Origin: Channa striata
Taxonomy: Eukaryota > Chordata > Actinopteri > Anabantiformes > Channidae
DNA: 64,000 nt
Assembly: GCA_033026295.1 (NCBI GenBank)
Contig: CM065182.1
Location: 20,954,215 to 21,018,214, forward strand
Reading direction: 5' to 3'
The notes beneath the pieces are model-generated. The model was not told the origin of the DNA. It did not search any database and worked only from the letters and a program-made list of their open reading frames with translations. Shown piece after piece: positions 12,150-26,582 of the stretch (positions within the stretch are counted from its first letter, which is position 1; every line of letters starts with the position of its first letter). The translations under genes were made by a program, and so were the position numbers.

Positions 12150-13240
12150 AACAAAAGGCTGGAAGTAAATGCCACAAATCAAAAAACAAATGGAGGAGGA
12201 TTTGAGAACTAATTTGTTTAAATGGCAACAGATCAGTAACATCACTGGATATAAATTTCATTTCAGAGAGTCAGAGCATCCCGAATGTATAGAGGGTCAG
12301 AGATTTATCAATCTGCGACAAAATGCGCCAACAAATTCTGGAACAACTTAAAATTGCAAAAGACTTTGTAGCTCCCACCATCTACAGTATATAATATCAT
12401 CAAAAGATTCAGAGATTTAGGAGGAATCTCTGCGCGCAAGGGACAAGGCCGAAGGTTTGCCGTGCAATCCACAAATACAAGTTAAAGCTGTATCAAACTA
12501 CAGTAGAACCCATGTGTGAACAAGATCCAAATACACATCTGTGTTCTCTGCTCATTTAAAAATTGCCTGAGACCAAATGGAAAACTGTTCTATGGTCAGA
12601 AGTGATGTGAAATGTGAAATTCTTTTTGGAAACCATGGACACTGTGTCCAACAGACTACAGAGGAGAGGGACCATGCAGCTTGTTATCAGCAGACAGTCT
12701 AAAGCCTGCATCTGTGATGGTGGGGGGGGTGCATTATTGCCTATAGCGTGAGCAGCGTACACATTTGGAAAGGCGACCACCAAGGCCGAAAATTACATAC
12801 AGGTTTTAGAGCAACATATACTCCTCTCAAGACAATGTCTCTTTCAGGGAAGGGCTTATTTCAGCAAGACAATGCTAAACCATGTACTGCTTCCATCACA
12901 ACAGCATGGCTTTGCAGGAGAAGAGTCTGGGTGCTGAACTGGTCTGCCTGCAGTCCAGAACTTCTGCCGATAGAAAACATTTGGTGCGTTATAACAGAAA
13001 AAATAGGACAACTAAGGCCCAGGAGCTCTCCTCACTTCCCACACATTTACAGACAGTGGTTAAAAAAAGAGGGGATGCTAAACGAAGCCACCATCAAATT
13101 CAAATTCAGCTAATATTTTGTGTAATATGGTAAAATGGTGTTCTATGGTCAATGAAATATAGTTTGATGAGATTTGCAAAGCATTACATTCTGTTTTTTT
13201 ATGTTTACACATCCTCCCAACTTTTTGGGAATTGAGGTGG
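12150..13240 (+). pseudogene. Degenerate Tc1-like transposon, transposase broken
   Basis: Broken frames show the familiar Tc1 catalytic region: FQQDNAKPCTASITTAWLCR (about 12858-12917), then VWVLNWSACSPELLPIENIW (12928-12987). Upstream, sequence around 12360-12500 matches the middle of this fish family in DNA form. The right end has CCCAACTTTTTGGGAATTGAGG (near 13216-13237), the usual terminal sequence of this family. Stops and deletions make it inactive; the left end is not clear. Confidence 0.85.
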
Positions 13241-16200
13241 TTCTTAAATTGGAGCACTTGCTGATACTGAGTACTCATTCAAGTCCTAAACCTCTTCTAG
13301 TGTCATCTGCAGGACAGTTAAGCTGATGAGAGACAGTGACAGACATGTGGTGGTTCATGCTGGTTCATATACGCCTAGTATTTTTGTCATAATGGTATCA
13401 GTGCATGTGTGATGTTGGCCAACTTTGACGAATACACAAGGCTAGCATCAGACCCAATATCAGTACCACCATCTCTATTTATTAGTTTGAAAGTAAACTT
13501 TTTACATTGCTTTATTGTCTGAATTACAGTCCAGCACCTAAAAAAATGTTACCTTAGCTATTTCAGTCACTTTTCATTGAATATTAAAATTCCTGTTTAT
13601 CATTTTTGTATCAATCAACTACAGCTAGCATTCCTTCTTTTCACGTGTCATCAATTTTATGTATGCAAACTACTTCTCACACATACGTGCGCAGGTGACC
13701 GTGTATAAAATGATTGAGGTTATTTTGGGATCATCAACAGCGCCCACTGAATCATCAGTGTAGCCATAAAGCAGAAAACACCCTCTTGGTTATTAGTGCT
13801 ATAATATGACACACCACAGGACAACCTTCCAATGAAATTCAAATGCCACATTGTCAGCAGCCGGAAATGGATGACAGGGACAGCAGGGATGACCCAATAA
13901 TGCCATAGAGCAGAGAGCAGTCCATTCTCTCTGGCAGTCAATGGCTATGCACCGTAATCCCAGTAGGATGACGCGAGAGCTGAAGCAGAGGTAGGGGGGA
14001 GGAGGGTGCAGAAAGAGAAAGCGTGGGAGGAGAGGATCCTCACAGACCACACTGAAGCAGCTGGTTCCACTTGTGAGGCAGCCTCACTGGGCATACGTAA
14101 GCCACCATGCTCTGTGTTGTGTGGTTTAGTCAACAAAGTACGATATAGCGAGATAGCATGTATCTTTTTTGAAATTCAGCTATGTGAGTGTAGCAGGAAT
14201 TCCAATATAATTCTAAAGTAATAATGCATGAATATTTATTTAAAGTGATTTGTTGCATGTTCCCTGTAAAAATGCCAAGGGAAACATGTGAATCACAAGT
14301 GATAAAGCCTTGCTCTAGACCAATTAGAAACGTAAGCACCCAACTGCTTCGAAAGTGATTGTCTGTGCTGTAATATTTAAACACCACATTTGTCTGTGAG
14401 TCTGGATGGAGACACTATGGAGACAAGTTACAATGACAGCACGGGGTGATGTGAACTAGTGAGGGGCGTGACACGAGACATAATAGTTGTGGAGACAACC
14501 ATTGGCTACGTAAAATTCTTACTGTGTTCCAGGCTACAGTTACCTCATCTCTCTCTCACACACAGCTCAACCTATTTGACATTACCAATGTGTGTTTTTG
14601 TGTGGCAGTGCCTGCATAAATATGCTCTGGGCGTGAAAATACACATCTCTTTCTGTGCAAAGGGAATTAAGTGTTTGCGTTAGTTTAAAGAGGAAGTAAA
14701 TTTGTGCATGCCAGGCAGACAAGCAGGGCAAAGCAGACGGAGCTTCCTACAAATACCTGATGCAGCAAAAACCCATAAAATGGCCGACCTTGGGAGAAGC
14801 AGATCCTCGGCTCAAAGGAGATTAAATTCAGCAGAGAATAGTCTCTATGTGGCAAAAACTCATCATGGTGACAGCCTAACTGAACAAAAAGTTGGTCTTA
14901 CTGTCATCTAACATTGTGGCTCACTAGAGGTTTGCATTATATTCAAATTCTCCAACTTAACAGTGTTTGAGGCAGCCTGTGTAGATTAAGGCCAAATGCT
15001 TTCATCAATGCCTCTTTTGCTAAATGAATTTTACATGATGACAAAAAGTAGAATTTAAAAACAAAACTTGAACTATATTACTTTTTTGTCAAAGAAATAA
15101 AAACTAACCCTGTTTTTCGTTCCTGATTGGTGAATACTTCTGCCACCCAAAACATAAAAGCTAACTTGAACACTGAAAAAATATATAGTCCTAGGCCTTT
15201 ACGATATCGTATCTCCTATAATGTCTGGTGATAGTTCCTCCCATCTCTGATAAACACTCTGGCATTTTATAAATGTTGTGTGCTTAAGTGTTTGCCTATG
15301 TGCCCTTTCACATGAGTGAGACCTGATGCCAAGTAGGACAGGGCAATTTGTACATCTCTGAATCTTGAGGCTGAAAGGTAATACATGATATTTAATCTTT
15401 TTCTTTTAGTCATTTTCTAAGAAATGGGCTAAATGACTACCACACAGGCCTAAAGCCTAATTTAGTAACATTTTTGCAATCAGTGAATATTTAGTCACAT
15501 TTTCTCCTGTATTTTCAATATTTATCTACACCAATTAGACATAACATTATGACCATCTGTGCAATTTAAAGCAATGCAATAATGCGGCTCTGCCATGCAT
15601 TCTACTTTTACTTTACTTACTTCTACTTTCTACAAGGTTATATTTTATAGTATGTGTTTATTGTTGAGGTCAAAGTCGGTAGTGGTGTCGTACTAGGGTG
15701 GATAATAAGAAGTGGTAGTTTTAATGTTTTGGCCATCTCATTCATTTTAAATAGGGTGTTGGACAGCTGTTTTATTCATTATTTGCCCACTTTCAAGCTT
15801 TTATCTTCATTTGCAGATATCCTGAAGTATTGTTGATTTCCTTGAAAAATATTGCGTTGCAGCATCACTAATGTTGTGATGGACTGAAATAGTTATCAAA
15901 ATATTTTGATCGTATTGGGACTCACCTGGTCTTCCGCAGGGTAAGACCATTTTGATGAATGCCAACAAACATTACTGCCATCCTTCCAGCTACTGAACAA
16001 ACAAGGATTAAACCATGCTCCAGAACTACATGTTCAACTGTTTGCTTTGACCTGGTTCGATATAAATTCTTGTTTTTAGACCTTCTTTGCCAATGAACCT
16101 ACAAAGATTATCTGTTAAACACAGCCCATGCTCTGTAGCACCCCTCTCTGATTTGAAAGCATTGACTATTCAAACATATTGATGTGCAAATTAGCCTATT

Positions 16201-19200
16201 ACGTCACCTACACACTTCTGGGACACTTCTTGAAGCACCTAGCAACAGCATTCAACTTCACCCAAGTTTGCAAGAGCGTTCTCCAGTGACGATGACAGCC
16301 AAGCTGAATGTCAGCAGTATGTAATTATTTCATGGTTTCTGATATGGACGGCAGAAAGGCAGTTTGTTAAGCTTGCTCGGTGTACCAAGAGGGCAATAAA
16401 TCGCCATGGGACTCCTCCACTTCAAACTTAATTTACCACATGAAAGGACGACAACCTGAGCAGCATGCAGACTGCATCGGTGGTGCTGAGAAAGCACAGA
16501 GAGGCAGCTTTAAAAGTCACAAAACTAGATGTGAGGCGTCTTCATGGAACCTTATTTCTCCGTCACATTCAGGAGAACTCAACAATGAATTACTGTAATA
16601 CAGCTGAGTAGAACATGCCTTTAAAGAGTAACTAAATCCCTTGGTCTACACCTTCTGCAGTAAACAAGAAACACAGCGAGCATTTCCTTCTTTTTCTTGC
16701 TGCTTTCAAACCATCTTGCACCTGACAGTGTGAAACTTTGTGTTCTTTTCCCTGAGCTAAGAACTATTTTCAGCGTGTTTTGATAGAACACCTGCAAATA
16801 ATAATGACATGGCAAATTTATGGTGGCATGTGATAAGTATCAGAGCCAAGTAACCAGTTTATTCCACTGGCAAAATGATGTGAACGTTTGGAAATCATTA
16901 CTTTATACCTGCAATCCATTGAAGCATTCATTATTCAGAGTAGTGAGAATGAATTTCCCAGCGAATAAAGACTCAGCAGATGACGAATAAAATACGATTA
17001 AATAACTAGAATTATTTCAAAAGTAGATTTGACATAATAATAAGCATTTAATCCTCAACATGAACTTCTCTTAGTATCCGTATTAGCCCTTGTGGCTCCA
17101 GAAGTAAAGAGTTCATTCCATTCTTCAATAGATAATTTTCGTTGACTCTGCCCTGGAGGCTATTAAATTGCTTGGATTGGTATGAAACTCACTTGATTGA
17201 ATCATCAGTTTAAAAGGTAGAAAAAATACAAAAAAGGTACAAGCCTGTAGGCTTTCAGATACACGTTAACTATAATTCCCAATGTGAATTTTCTTCAAAA
17301 ACATCAAGTCATTGAGTTTAAATGTCTGTTTTGTGATCCTGTTGTAGAAGATCACAGTTGCACTTAATACAGATAAAACTAAATTAAAGTGCAGATTGTT
17401 TTGAGTTATAGGTCAATCTGAGACTATTGCTTGCGTTTGATCTTGTCTACTGTTTGTTCAGCTTGGCCAGTGGCATCTTTTTTTTAACAATTTGACCACG
17501 TTAGCAGGGTTTATTTCTTGCCAACTCTGACCACGACGTCAGCTGAACTGAGTTTCTTGTTTTATTTAATGTGGCAGCCAGTTCAAGAGCGCTGAGGCAT
17601 TTGTTTTCACTGAGGACACTTATCGGTACTTGTCCTTGGGCAGATGGGCACTTGAGTCTTCAACTGCATCTTCTGTCCTAATTGAATACAGTTGCAGATG
17701 TTTTAAAACCAGGGAGGGACATGCACGATCAATTTAAAAGCATCCCCACTTCAGGTGAATGCCACAGTTTTGTCAAGCAGTTAGCGCTGAAAGTAACGTT
17801 TAACAAGCTAATTTAAACTGACCAACAACCTGTGCTTAAATATGCTTTAAAAATGCAGTAATATTTTTTGCAGTCCATTTACAACCATTTGATTGAATAA
17901 ATCTAACCAAACAATTACAGAAATACAAAACCATCTAGGTGTTTCCAAACTGTATCTGGGTCGTGTATGTTATGGACCTGCTGGCCACTCCCACTTAAAC
18001 AAGATCTGGTTTCATCACTAGGGGGCTAACAAAGTCAGCTAAATGTGTCGGTTGTTCATCAGCTTTAGATACCCAACTTTAACTAAAACCATCTAGGGAG
18101 TACCAACAATTTTGTATTTATTTAGCAATTTCACATTTTAATATTGATTTTTGTAGGAGCCTACGCTATTTGACTAAATCGCTTGTATTTTCTTCTACCT
18201 CTAATTAACTTAGCTTAAAATGAAGACTATAAATTATCAGTCCATTGTTATCCATATATGCATACTCATTATTTAAGAGTATACTGTGAAAAAGGCCTAT
18301 AGATCTGCATGTTTGAAATCCATTATGTGGACATGTCGCCCCACCCCTAAAAAAAAAAAAAAGTTCCCCTGCTCATCTTTAAAGATTAGTATCCTGTCTA
18401 AATAAATTAGACAGATAAAGTGACTCAGTACATAGTGCCTCTAAGAGTACGTACACACCCTTGGATGTTTTCACCAAGTGCCTGTTCCAGGCAGAATTAT
18501 ACCTGTGCAATGCTTCTTTCATTTCCTAACGATGGGCTCACTGTAACAACATAGTCGGAGACTTGGAAATATTCTTGTATCTATCTCGATTTCTGCTTTT
18601 CAGTAGTTATGTTACAGAGCTGGTTAGAGTGTTATTTTGTCTTCAGTATTTATGGTGATGATACCGATTCACCAGTAACTGAATCTTTATAATACAGGTG
18701 TATTTATACTATAATCTTTTAAAAACATTCACTTTTCTCAGTTGATCTCCAGTTTGACTTTGAAACTACTTTCAATTTCATATTTTTAATTCGTTTAATA
18801 CTTTTTTGACTACTTTGTAGAGTAGCATTACTATTGTTGATTAGATTAGAAGATTAAAGCCAAATTTAATTGACCATGATTTATTGTTGTAACGGGTGTA
18901 CATTTCATAGGCACTGCAGAGACTGCAGAGGCGAAAGCATAATCCATGTTTTCATTACATTGTCACTCCTGCCTGCTCAAATGACTCGCTGTCCTAAATC
19001 TTTATGCACAGCTGGCAGAGCGTATGGGTGGTACCTTCATTAATGTTTTCAACCCTCTGACAGGCGCTAACCTTGCTTATAATTTTATGCACAGCAGAAC
19101 TCACAACTCACCCACAATGCATGTTCCATGTATGCATGAAAGTCTAAAACATTTGACATATTTTCATTTATCATCTAGGCATAGGTCAACACTAGACTGA

Positions 19201-21559
19201 CAGGGGAGGCCACCCCAAAAATTACCAAGGATTACCTTGGCCTTGCAAGAAAATGCAAGTGAATTGAAGCAAATGCACTAAACAGTCAAAAGTATATAAA
19301 AGAGATGTTTCACAAGCAATCACTCTCACACGTGTAGCCACATGGAAGACAAGACTGCAGTAGAAGGTAAGATGTGGATCTAAACTACCAGAATGAAAAA
19401 TTAACTGGCTTGATGAACCTGAAATGAGAGTAAGCATGTTCACACACACTGTAATCATGCAGCGATAATCATATTAGGATTATAGATTGGTTATTTGAAC
19501 TGTCATACTAATTAGATGGAGATTTCTACATAAGCACAACTCAATTAAGACTAGAACAGCAAGATAAGGCACATTTGGAGAGGAGGAATTTCTCTGAATT
19601 ACAAACCAAAAGTTTCCTTTTTACGTGTTTTTATTCATTTATTATTTTCCACAAACAACAAAGTACCCATGTAGATTTAGGAGATGTGGTTATCTTATCC
19701 AGATTCAAACATTTGATCAGGATCTCATAATGCAGATCTCTCTGCCACTTGAGACGCCGGTGATCTCAGCAGTTAACCGACCAGCTCATCAAAAGGAGTG
19801 ATTAGTGTCGGCCTTCATTCGTAGGGAGGGAAACAGCCTCATTTCAGCAATTTACAGTAACACTCAATGTCAAATAGCCAACAGCCTGTGTTTATCAGCT
19901 GGCATAGCTGCAATAACCAGAAGAACAGCCGTGAGTCCAGTATCATCTTACTGGATAAAACAATTTCCCTATGCCTGTAAAAATAAAGTCAATATGAAAT
20001 CACTTATAAGCAGACTTGAGCTGAATGTGCCTCAAAACTAAAATACACTGTTTCTAAATGTAAATTTAGGTTCTGTGCAGTATCACACTAATATGCAAAT
20101 CTATGGTGAGTGTCACTGAAGCATGATGACCGTCCATTAAATGAGCTGAGAGGATTTTCTCTGTGCTGTTCCACTTTTGCACCATTCTGTACAATCCATT
20201 TGAGAATATTATTTTTCCATTTATTTTCCCACACACAAATTCATACATAATATATCAGGCATTTGATCACTGAGTCTACTGGCCATCAGGTGTCCAGTCA
20301 AACAAGTTTAACAGAAAACGTTGCTTGTTTATTAGGAGACACACAAGTCCTTGTTGGAAAGAAGGAAGTTAAGGCTTCATCTCAACAGCGTCGTCCGCAC
20401 AGAGCAACAGCATTGCTCAACAGAGATGTTAAACTAAGAATAAACAGAAGGACAAGCAAGCAATCAAATATATAAAGAGGAAACAAAGGGCTTGACAAGA
20501 AGTCAACACCAGGCGCGGCAAAATCGACATATTTAAAGACTGCATTAGCAAACCATTTCTTCTTTTCAATGCCTTTAAATGACTGCATGCCTCAATCAAG
20601 CAGAACAGTGCAACTACCAGAGCTGTACTTGTATGCTCAGTTGTAATTATTGAGACAGAGTTTATCATCCTGCATCCACTCCACAGCTTGACTGGAAACT
20701 ATTATTTTAATTGTATTGTTGACTTGGCAACAGCTGCACATTTTAATCACTTGGCGCTCCAAAAACAGGCTGATAAGACAGTGAGAGAGGAGCGCTAACT
20801 TCACTGAGGCCGCGGCTTTCTATCTGCGTGACGCTTTGCTGAGGTGTGTTATTACCATGGTCTGGAGAGTAAAGGGCATGACATGTCGACTCACTGTGAC
20901 AAAGAATAAATAAGTTATGTATGCTTGGATATACATTTCCAGGACAGCTGAAAATGCTGGCCAGTTTGGCTGAAAATAATCCTCTGTTTAAGTGGGGCCT
21001 TTCCCCAGTCAATTATTTCTAACCGCATTTGCAGCAGAGCAAGGCGTGCTAGCACAAATCCACTATTGACTGACTCGATGTTTCTCTGCGTGTCTTGTCT
21101 ACATTCGCTTCCCTCCTGCTCTGACAGATGAGGCATATATGACTTGTCACTGCTAGTCACTGACAGCAAAAGTGCATTCACACCAGAAATGTCAAAAATC
21201 CATAGCTTCCTAGGTGTGCTTTTTGGACCATTCATCACAGACTTTCACCCTCTTCAGTGGCATGACTCATCTACAGACCACATCATATTGTACATGGACC
21301 TACAGACGTGTAAATGTTATTACCTCCTCTGTTAATGCTATGTTTTTTCTGTAAAAACATTATAAAAACCATCTGATCAAATGGATCTTAGTATTAGACT
21401 AATAAAACCATAAACAAACGACAAGATATAACTTTTTTTCACTTGTGCAATTATTTATCTTTTTAAAAATTAAGAAAAAAGCGTGTACAAAGCCCCATCA
21501 TAATTTAACAGCTTATAAATCCATCTTTATAGCAGCAATAACTTCAAGTACTTGTATGA
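13241..21559. other. Putative intron 1 of the unnamed gene; non-coding with possible conserved islands
   Basis: No coding exon is supported. Repeat-free islands of more mixed composition stand out at about 13720-14060, 18930-19100, 19730-19960 and 20750-21240; they are treated in the findings. The rest is ordinary AT-rich sequence with short A and T runs. Confidence 0.4.
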
Positions 21560-22400
21560 TTTTACCCGTCTCTTACATTGTGCGGCCAGTTCTTTACAAG
21601 ATTGGCAAAGTTCAATGTGGTTTCTGGGCATTCAGGTACAACTCTCTTAAGGTTCCACCATTTCTCTTCAACTGGACTTTGACTACGCCATTCCAAAACC
21701 GTTATCCCTCCACTTTGCAGCCATTCTGATTTAGATTTGCTGGATTGCTTCACAACACTGTCCTGCATGACCCTATTTTGACCAAGCTTTAGCTATTGGA
21801 CAGATGGTGTCATGTTTGCCTCAGGAATGTTCTGATATAGAGAAGAGTTCATGTTTGGCTCAATAGTGCAAGGTGCCCAGGTCCTGTGGCTGCAAAGGAG
21901 TTTCTGCTAATTGTTCTCATCAGGCCATAGAAAAGTGTTCCAGAAGTCTCATGGTTTGTTCAGAGTTTGGAGGCTTTCTCCTGGCAACCCTTATAAACTG
22001 TACTTGTTCAGTCTTCTTCTGATTGTGCTGTCATGGACTTTAACTTTTAACATGCTCAGTGAGGCCTGTAGGCTCTGAGATTGAGGTTTTTTGGTATTTC
22101 TCTGAGCATTCCACAGCCTGACCTTGGCGTCAATGTGCTGGGACATCAACTCCTGGGAAAAGGGGCAACTGTCTGGAATGCTTTTGACTGGTGAATAATA
22201 TTTCTCACTGTAGAACTTTGAATTATGTCAGAAACGGTTTTATACATTTTTCCAGATTGATGTACTGCCACAATTGGTTCTCTAAAACCACTGCTTATTG
22301 ATTCCCCTCTTTACATTGTGTTAATAAACACCTGAATGTTCCTTCTGCTTTTATAGATGGAGACATACCTCACACATACTTCAGACCAGGTGCACAGAGT
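21560..22400 (-). pseudogene. Degenerate Tc1-like transposon (minus strand)
   Basis: On the minus strand, going from high to low coordinates, remnants appear in the proper Tc1 order. First a helix-turn-helix-type region (STIRRRLNKYSLYKG equivalent, near 22000). Then a TLFYGLMRTISRN segment matching the usual LWTDET region (near 21930). Last VLEWRSQSPVEEKWWNLKRV (about 21636-21695), matching VLEWPSQSPDLNPIENLW of active relatives. Frameshifts and stops interrupt it throughout. Confidence 0.85.
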
Positions 22401-25400
22401 TTTCTAGAGGCAGAATAAATTAAATTATAAGGAGAAGATTACAGAAAACATAAAAATGTTAATCCTCTATTAAAACATCATTTGTGTAGGTGTTTTGTCA
22501 TTTTTCTTGATGGTCTTATTTTGAAAGCTACACATCTTAATTAAATGCACATTTAAGTCTTACATTAAAGAGGTCCTTAAGATAGATTAACTTTATCTTT
22601 TTATTTGGAGCCGTTTTTTCTTATCACGGACATTTAAATTTTTATTTGCACTGTAAAGTAGCCATTTTGTAACATCTCTTTCAATAGTCAATAATCCATC
22701 TTGAGAGGGATGTTTAATGAAGACTTATGAAAACAACAGTGGTTTAGAGGTATGTGTGAAAAATGCCACCTATCCCACCGCTGTTGGCCACGGGCGTACC
22801 AGATGAATGACTTCAGTACTGGTACAGGCACAGCAATCATTAGTTACATGTAACTGTCACAAATGCAGGACGGTCATTTTCACTGGGCACAGGGACAGAT
22901 TGTGAGTGGCTAATGCCCCCTGTACTTTAAGGCCCCCCTACACAGGAAACCTTTTAATTGTTCTACATGTATCAAGTAGCACAGATACTTGTATTTTTTT
23001 ACAGCCATGTAACAGCTGGGGTTTCATCCAAAGATACTTATGTGTTTCATGCTTTGTCTAGGAGACAAATTTAAAGAATTTTCAAATGGACCTTGAAGTG
23101 ATGCATGAATGAGACATCGATCACTTTTACTTGACATCACTGCGAGGTTACACACAAACACATAGTATTTACATGCAGGCATCTACAGAATGACATGCCT
23201 CTGATCCTCCTATTGGCGTTGCATTACACATTTATAGTTCTTATTGCTTCATCGAGTTTGGGGACCCTGAAGTAGGTCATGTTTCACAGAGGTCAACCTT
23301 GTGTGAGGTCAAAGTTCATCCCTTGTCTTAAAACCTAGCAGGTGGCGCATGTTGCTCTGACTTGCAGTATGCACAACTGCAAGTAACACACATGTTGAGT
23401 CATACATTTCCTCATGATTTCTAAACATGTTATTCTTCACAACAATTGGCAAGTAAAACATTTAAGTTAAAAAGAAGGAAGGCTAATATCTGCAACAGTG
23501 TTAAACGTCTTTTTTCAGAAGGCAATATTTTCTCAAGTGTGCTGTCATCGTCTGAAGTCTTGCTAACACACTGTAACAAACACGGGGTTTGTTGACTGTG
23601 TGAAATGTGTGACATTAAAGTTTTTGACAGACACATCAGACATGAGAGATTCTTTGACACAGACATGGTACTGGTAATATTGATTATTTGCCATTTGTTG
23701 TGGCACACTGTGGCACACCTTATTGTACAACTTGCTTCCAAAAGGCCACTGAATGTCCTGATTCAGCACTATAATTTAATTTATTGATTTCTTGACATGA
23801 TGTGATTCTTAAGACTGAAGACGTCTCATTCTGTTTAGAGAGTTGGTGGGACTAGAAACTGGTCAACCAGTTTGTCAATGCCGGATCCTGAACTTAAAAG
23901 GGAGCAAGCCCGTAATCCACTCTAACATACCCTCACTTAATAAAAGTTACAAGAATACTTGTTTTTACTTAAATGCGCTGAAGTGCTGATTCATCTGTGT
24001 GAGCATCTTAAAGACAGTCGTGTTTGGAACTCCTCTGTCATATGGTGTTCAGTGTTTTTTGTTACTCATTTTAACCACACCTATATCAGTGAAGGTAAAT
24101 GGCATTCAGAAAGATTTCAGGATCTCTAGAGTATTCAATTGAAAAGGGGATTTGCTAGGCATTGTTTTCTGATTTTATCTATATTTTATAAGATTTTATG
24201 AGAATAAAATTGCACTTGTTTATTAGTTTTAAATATTTTGTACTTCTGTCATTTTGTTGAATTAAAACTTTGTCTTGTTTTTTCCTTTTTGTCTTAGTGC
24301 TTAAAACAAAAAAATCAAACACTACAGTTTTTTTTCAATTCTTTTTTGTATTTAAAAGAAAACTTTGAATCCCAAAAACACAGACCACTGAGCAACCCTA
24401 GAAAGAAACAACAAACACAATGGATGTGTGCTATGGAAAATAAAAATAAATAAAAATAAATAAATTAAAAACAACTTATTTTCTATTAGCAACCTTCCGA
24501 ATATGAAATCTGTATCATTTTTATAGCATTCCCCCTTTAGGCAATAGGCATAATCACTTTCCATTTTTGTGAGTTTGTTTTGTTTTTTAAACTGCAACCT
24601 TTGGAATAATTGTTGTGAATAACATTTCTCTAATGGACAAATTAAAACATAAGTTTATAAGAGTTCTAATATCAAATATACTGTGAGCTGTTGGTCCAAA
24701 GTAATAACCGTTTGTGGGTGTCTGTCAGAGTTTCTGCATAAGTAAAGCATTTTAATAAATGCCATCTTTGATGGACATTAAAAATGAGAAAAATAATTTA
24801 TCCAGCTATACGAAAATAAAAAATATTCTCAAAAAAATATGTAGTGCTCCTCTTTTGCAGAAAATAAGTAACAATATACAAGGACAGACACGCTGTGCAG
24901 TACCCCTTCAATTTGCCTTTCCACACTTAATTATAGGAATAGCAACTATAACACTGATACATACACACGCATAATGATTTTCAAGGTGTCTCACTGTCTC
25001 TTTTTTACACTATAATAACCAACTGAGCATGATATCGTTTATACTGACAGGCTGTCCCTAATTTCTTCAGTAGTGCATGTTCATGTGAATTCTAAACTTT
25101 AAAAGAATTACTGTATGGTCATCCCTGTGAGATTAGCAACTTTTGTTGTTCCTGCAGATGAAGACAAAAACCACATCCTGCATTACGGTTTTGAAATGGT
25201 GCCAAATGCAAAAATAAAACAAACATAAAACATTTACACTAAGTCATTTGGCAGACGCTTTACAGTAGATAACATTAACAAAAATTACTCGGAATGTTTG
25301 GAATCATGTGGTTTAGGGTCTCAATAATTTCCAACTGGTAATTTATCTGGCAAGAAACTATAGTTACAAATAATGGCCAGATGTGGTTATTGGGTCACAA

Positions 25401-26449
25401 TGGCATATTGATTTCCACAGGTCCACCCCATCCCATTGGAGTCAGCCAGGCAGCAATTAGCTGACCCAGGACTAGCTCAAGACAAAAATGACACAGCCTT
25501 CGTGATTCTCCCTCAACACTGTAGTTATTTCATGTCCCCCCTTACGCATGTAATCAAACACATTCTACAAAGTGCACTGTCTTCAGCCTATAGACACTGA
25601 ATCTCAGGAAAATGACCTTGTTAATTCACTTCACCTTCATAAGATGAATACAAAGTCTATCTGCCAAGGCACGAGATTTGGTATAAGAGCCAGGCAGTTT
25701 AGAGAACAGAGCTCTACACCTCAGGGTCTTAGTATGAAACATTTATTTTGCTCCCTAAAGCTATTTTCTATTACCACTGAAACTATATCAACCTTGAAAT
25801 GAGACAGAAGAGTGAAAAGGTTGCTAGAACAGCTATATCAACGTCTCTATGCAGCTTCCAGCCAGTTTCAGCTCATTGTTTGGGTTCATTTCCACAAACG
25901 CCCTGAAAAAAGTAGCCAGCCATTTCAAGTCACATGTTGACACGTACCTATGAGTATAACTGATTACATGCTAACTGTTCAATACAAATACCACAAAAAA
26001 AGCTAATAAAGTGACTAATGGAAGCTGGACATAGTTCTGCCTACAGTAGAATGGGCCTAGTTGGTAAAGTCAGATTATTCAACTCAAATGTAACTTCATT
26101 TATAAAGTATTTAGCTTGTTTTTCCCTAACCATTCTGTAGCGCATGGGGTAGTAATCGTGACATCATGATTTTCCACTAAGATTAAAGAAAATGCAGATT
26201 TTTTTTACCTTATTTTCAGAGTGGAAAGTACAGAATTATTTTACTCAAGTAGAGGCGCTCTTATCATCATGACATTGAACTCAATTAAACTTAAGTAAGG
26301 AAAATTACTTGCGTAAAGATTTACTCAAATAAAAGGTAACATTTTTAGCATTTTATACACAGCAACAGGTCCTCTATCAGGTCTGAGGTTAAATAAACAC
26401 AGCATTTATGAGCCAGACAATTGATATCTCTGGATGTTGATGAGTTTTT
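22401..26449. other. Non-coding intronic or intergenic sequence
   Basis: AT-rich; an (AAAT)n-like run lies at 24438-24470. No exon or recognisable gene fragment apart from the SINE tail listed separately. Confidence 0.4.
25231..25262 (-). repeat. SINE 3'-tail remnant
   Basis: CATTTACACTAAGTCATTTGG followed by CAGACGCTT matches the reverse complement of the widely shared fish SINE tail (AAGCGTCTGCCAAATGA type). The tRNA-derived head is missing. Confidence 0.6.
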
Positions 26450-26454
26450 TTTTT

Positions 26455-26582
26455 ACGCAGGATGAGGTTCTCACCGCAACCCTCCCATTTTATCCAGGCC
26501 CTTGCTGGCTTTGGGTGCAGGGGGTGAGCAGCCTTCTGCACCCAAGGCTGATGCTCTACCTATTGAGCTACCAGGTCCCCAG
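26455..26582 (-). mobile_element. tRNA-derived SINE
   Basis: On the minus strand the head reads GGGGACCTGGTAGCTCAATA, then GGTAGAGCATCAGCC, an A-box-like tRNA region. A body with CTGCACCCAAAGCCAGCAAG and GGCCTGGATAAAATGGGAGG follows, then an A-run near 26447-26456 (T-run on plus). This matches a common teleost SINE. The B box is decayed, so it is not a functional tRNA gene. Confidence 0.75.

Noticed and set aside
12748..13113. Possible domesticated transposase
   Set aside because: The frame starts inside a broken Tc1-like copy, lacks the N-terminal domains and has a disrupted catalytic region; it is a relic.
26455..26582. tRNA gene on the minus strand
   Set aside because: Only the A-box half resembles a tRNA; body and tail identify a SINE.
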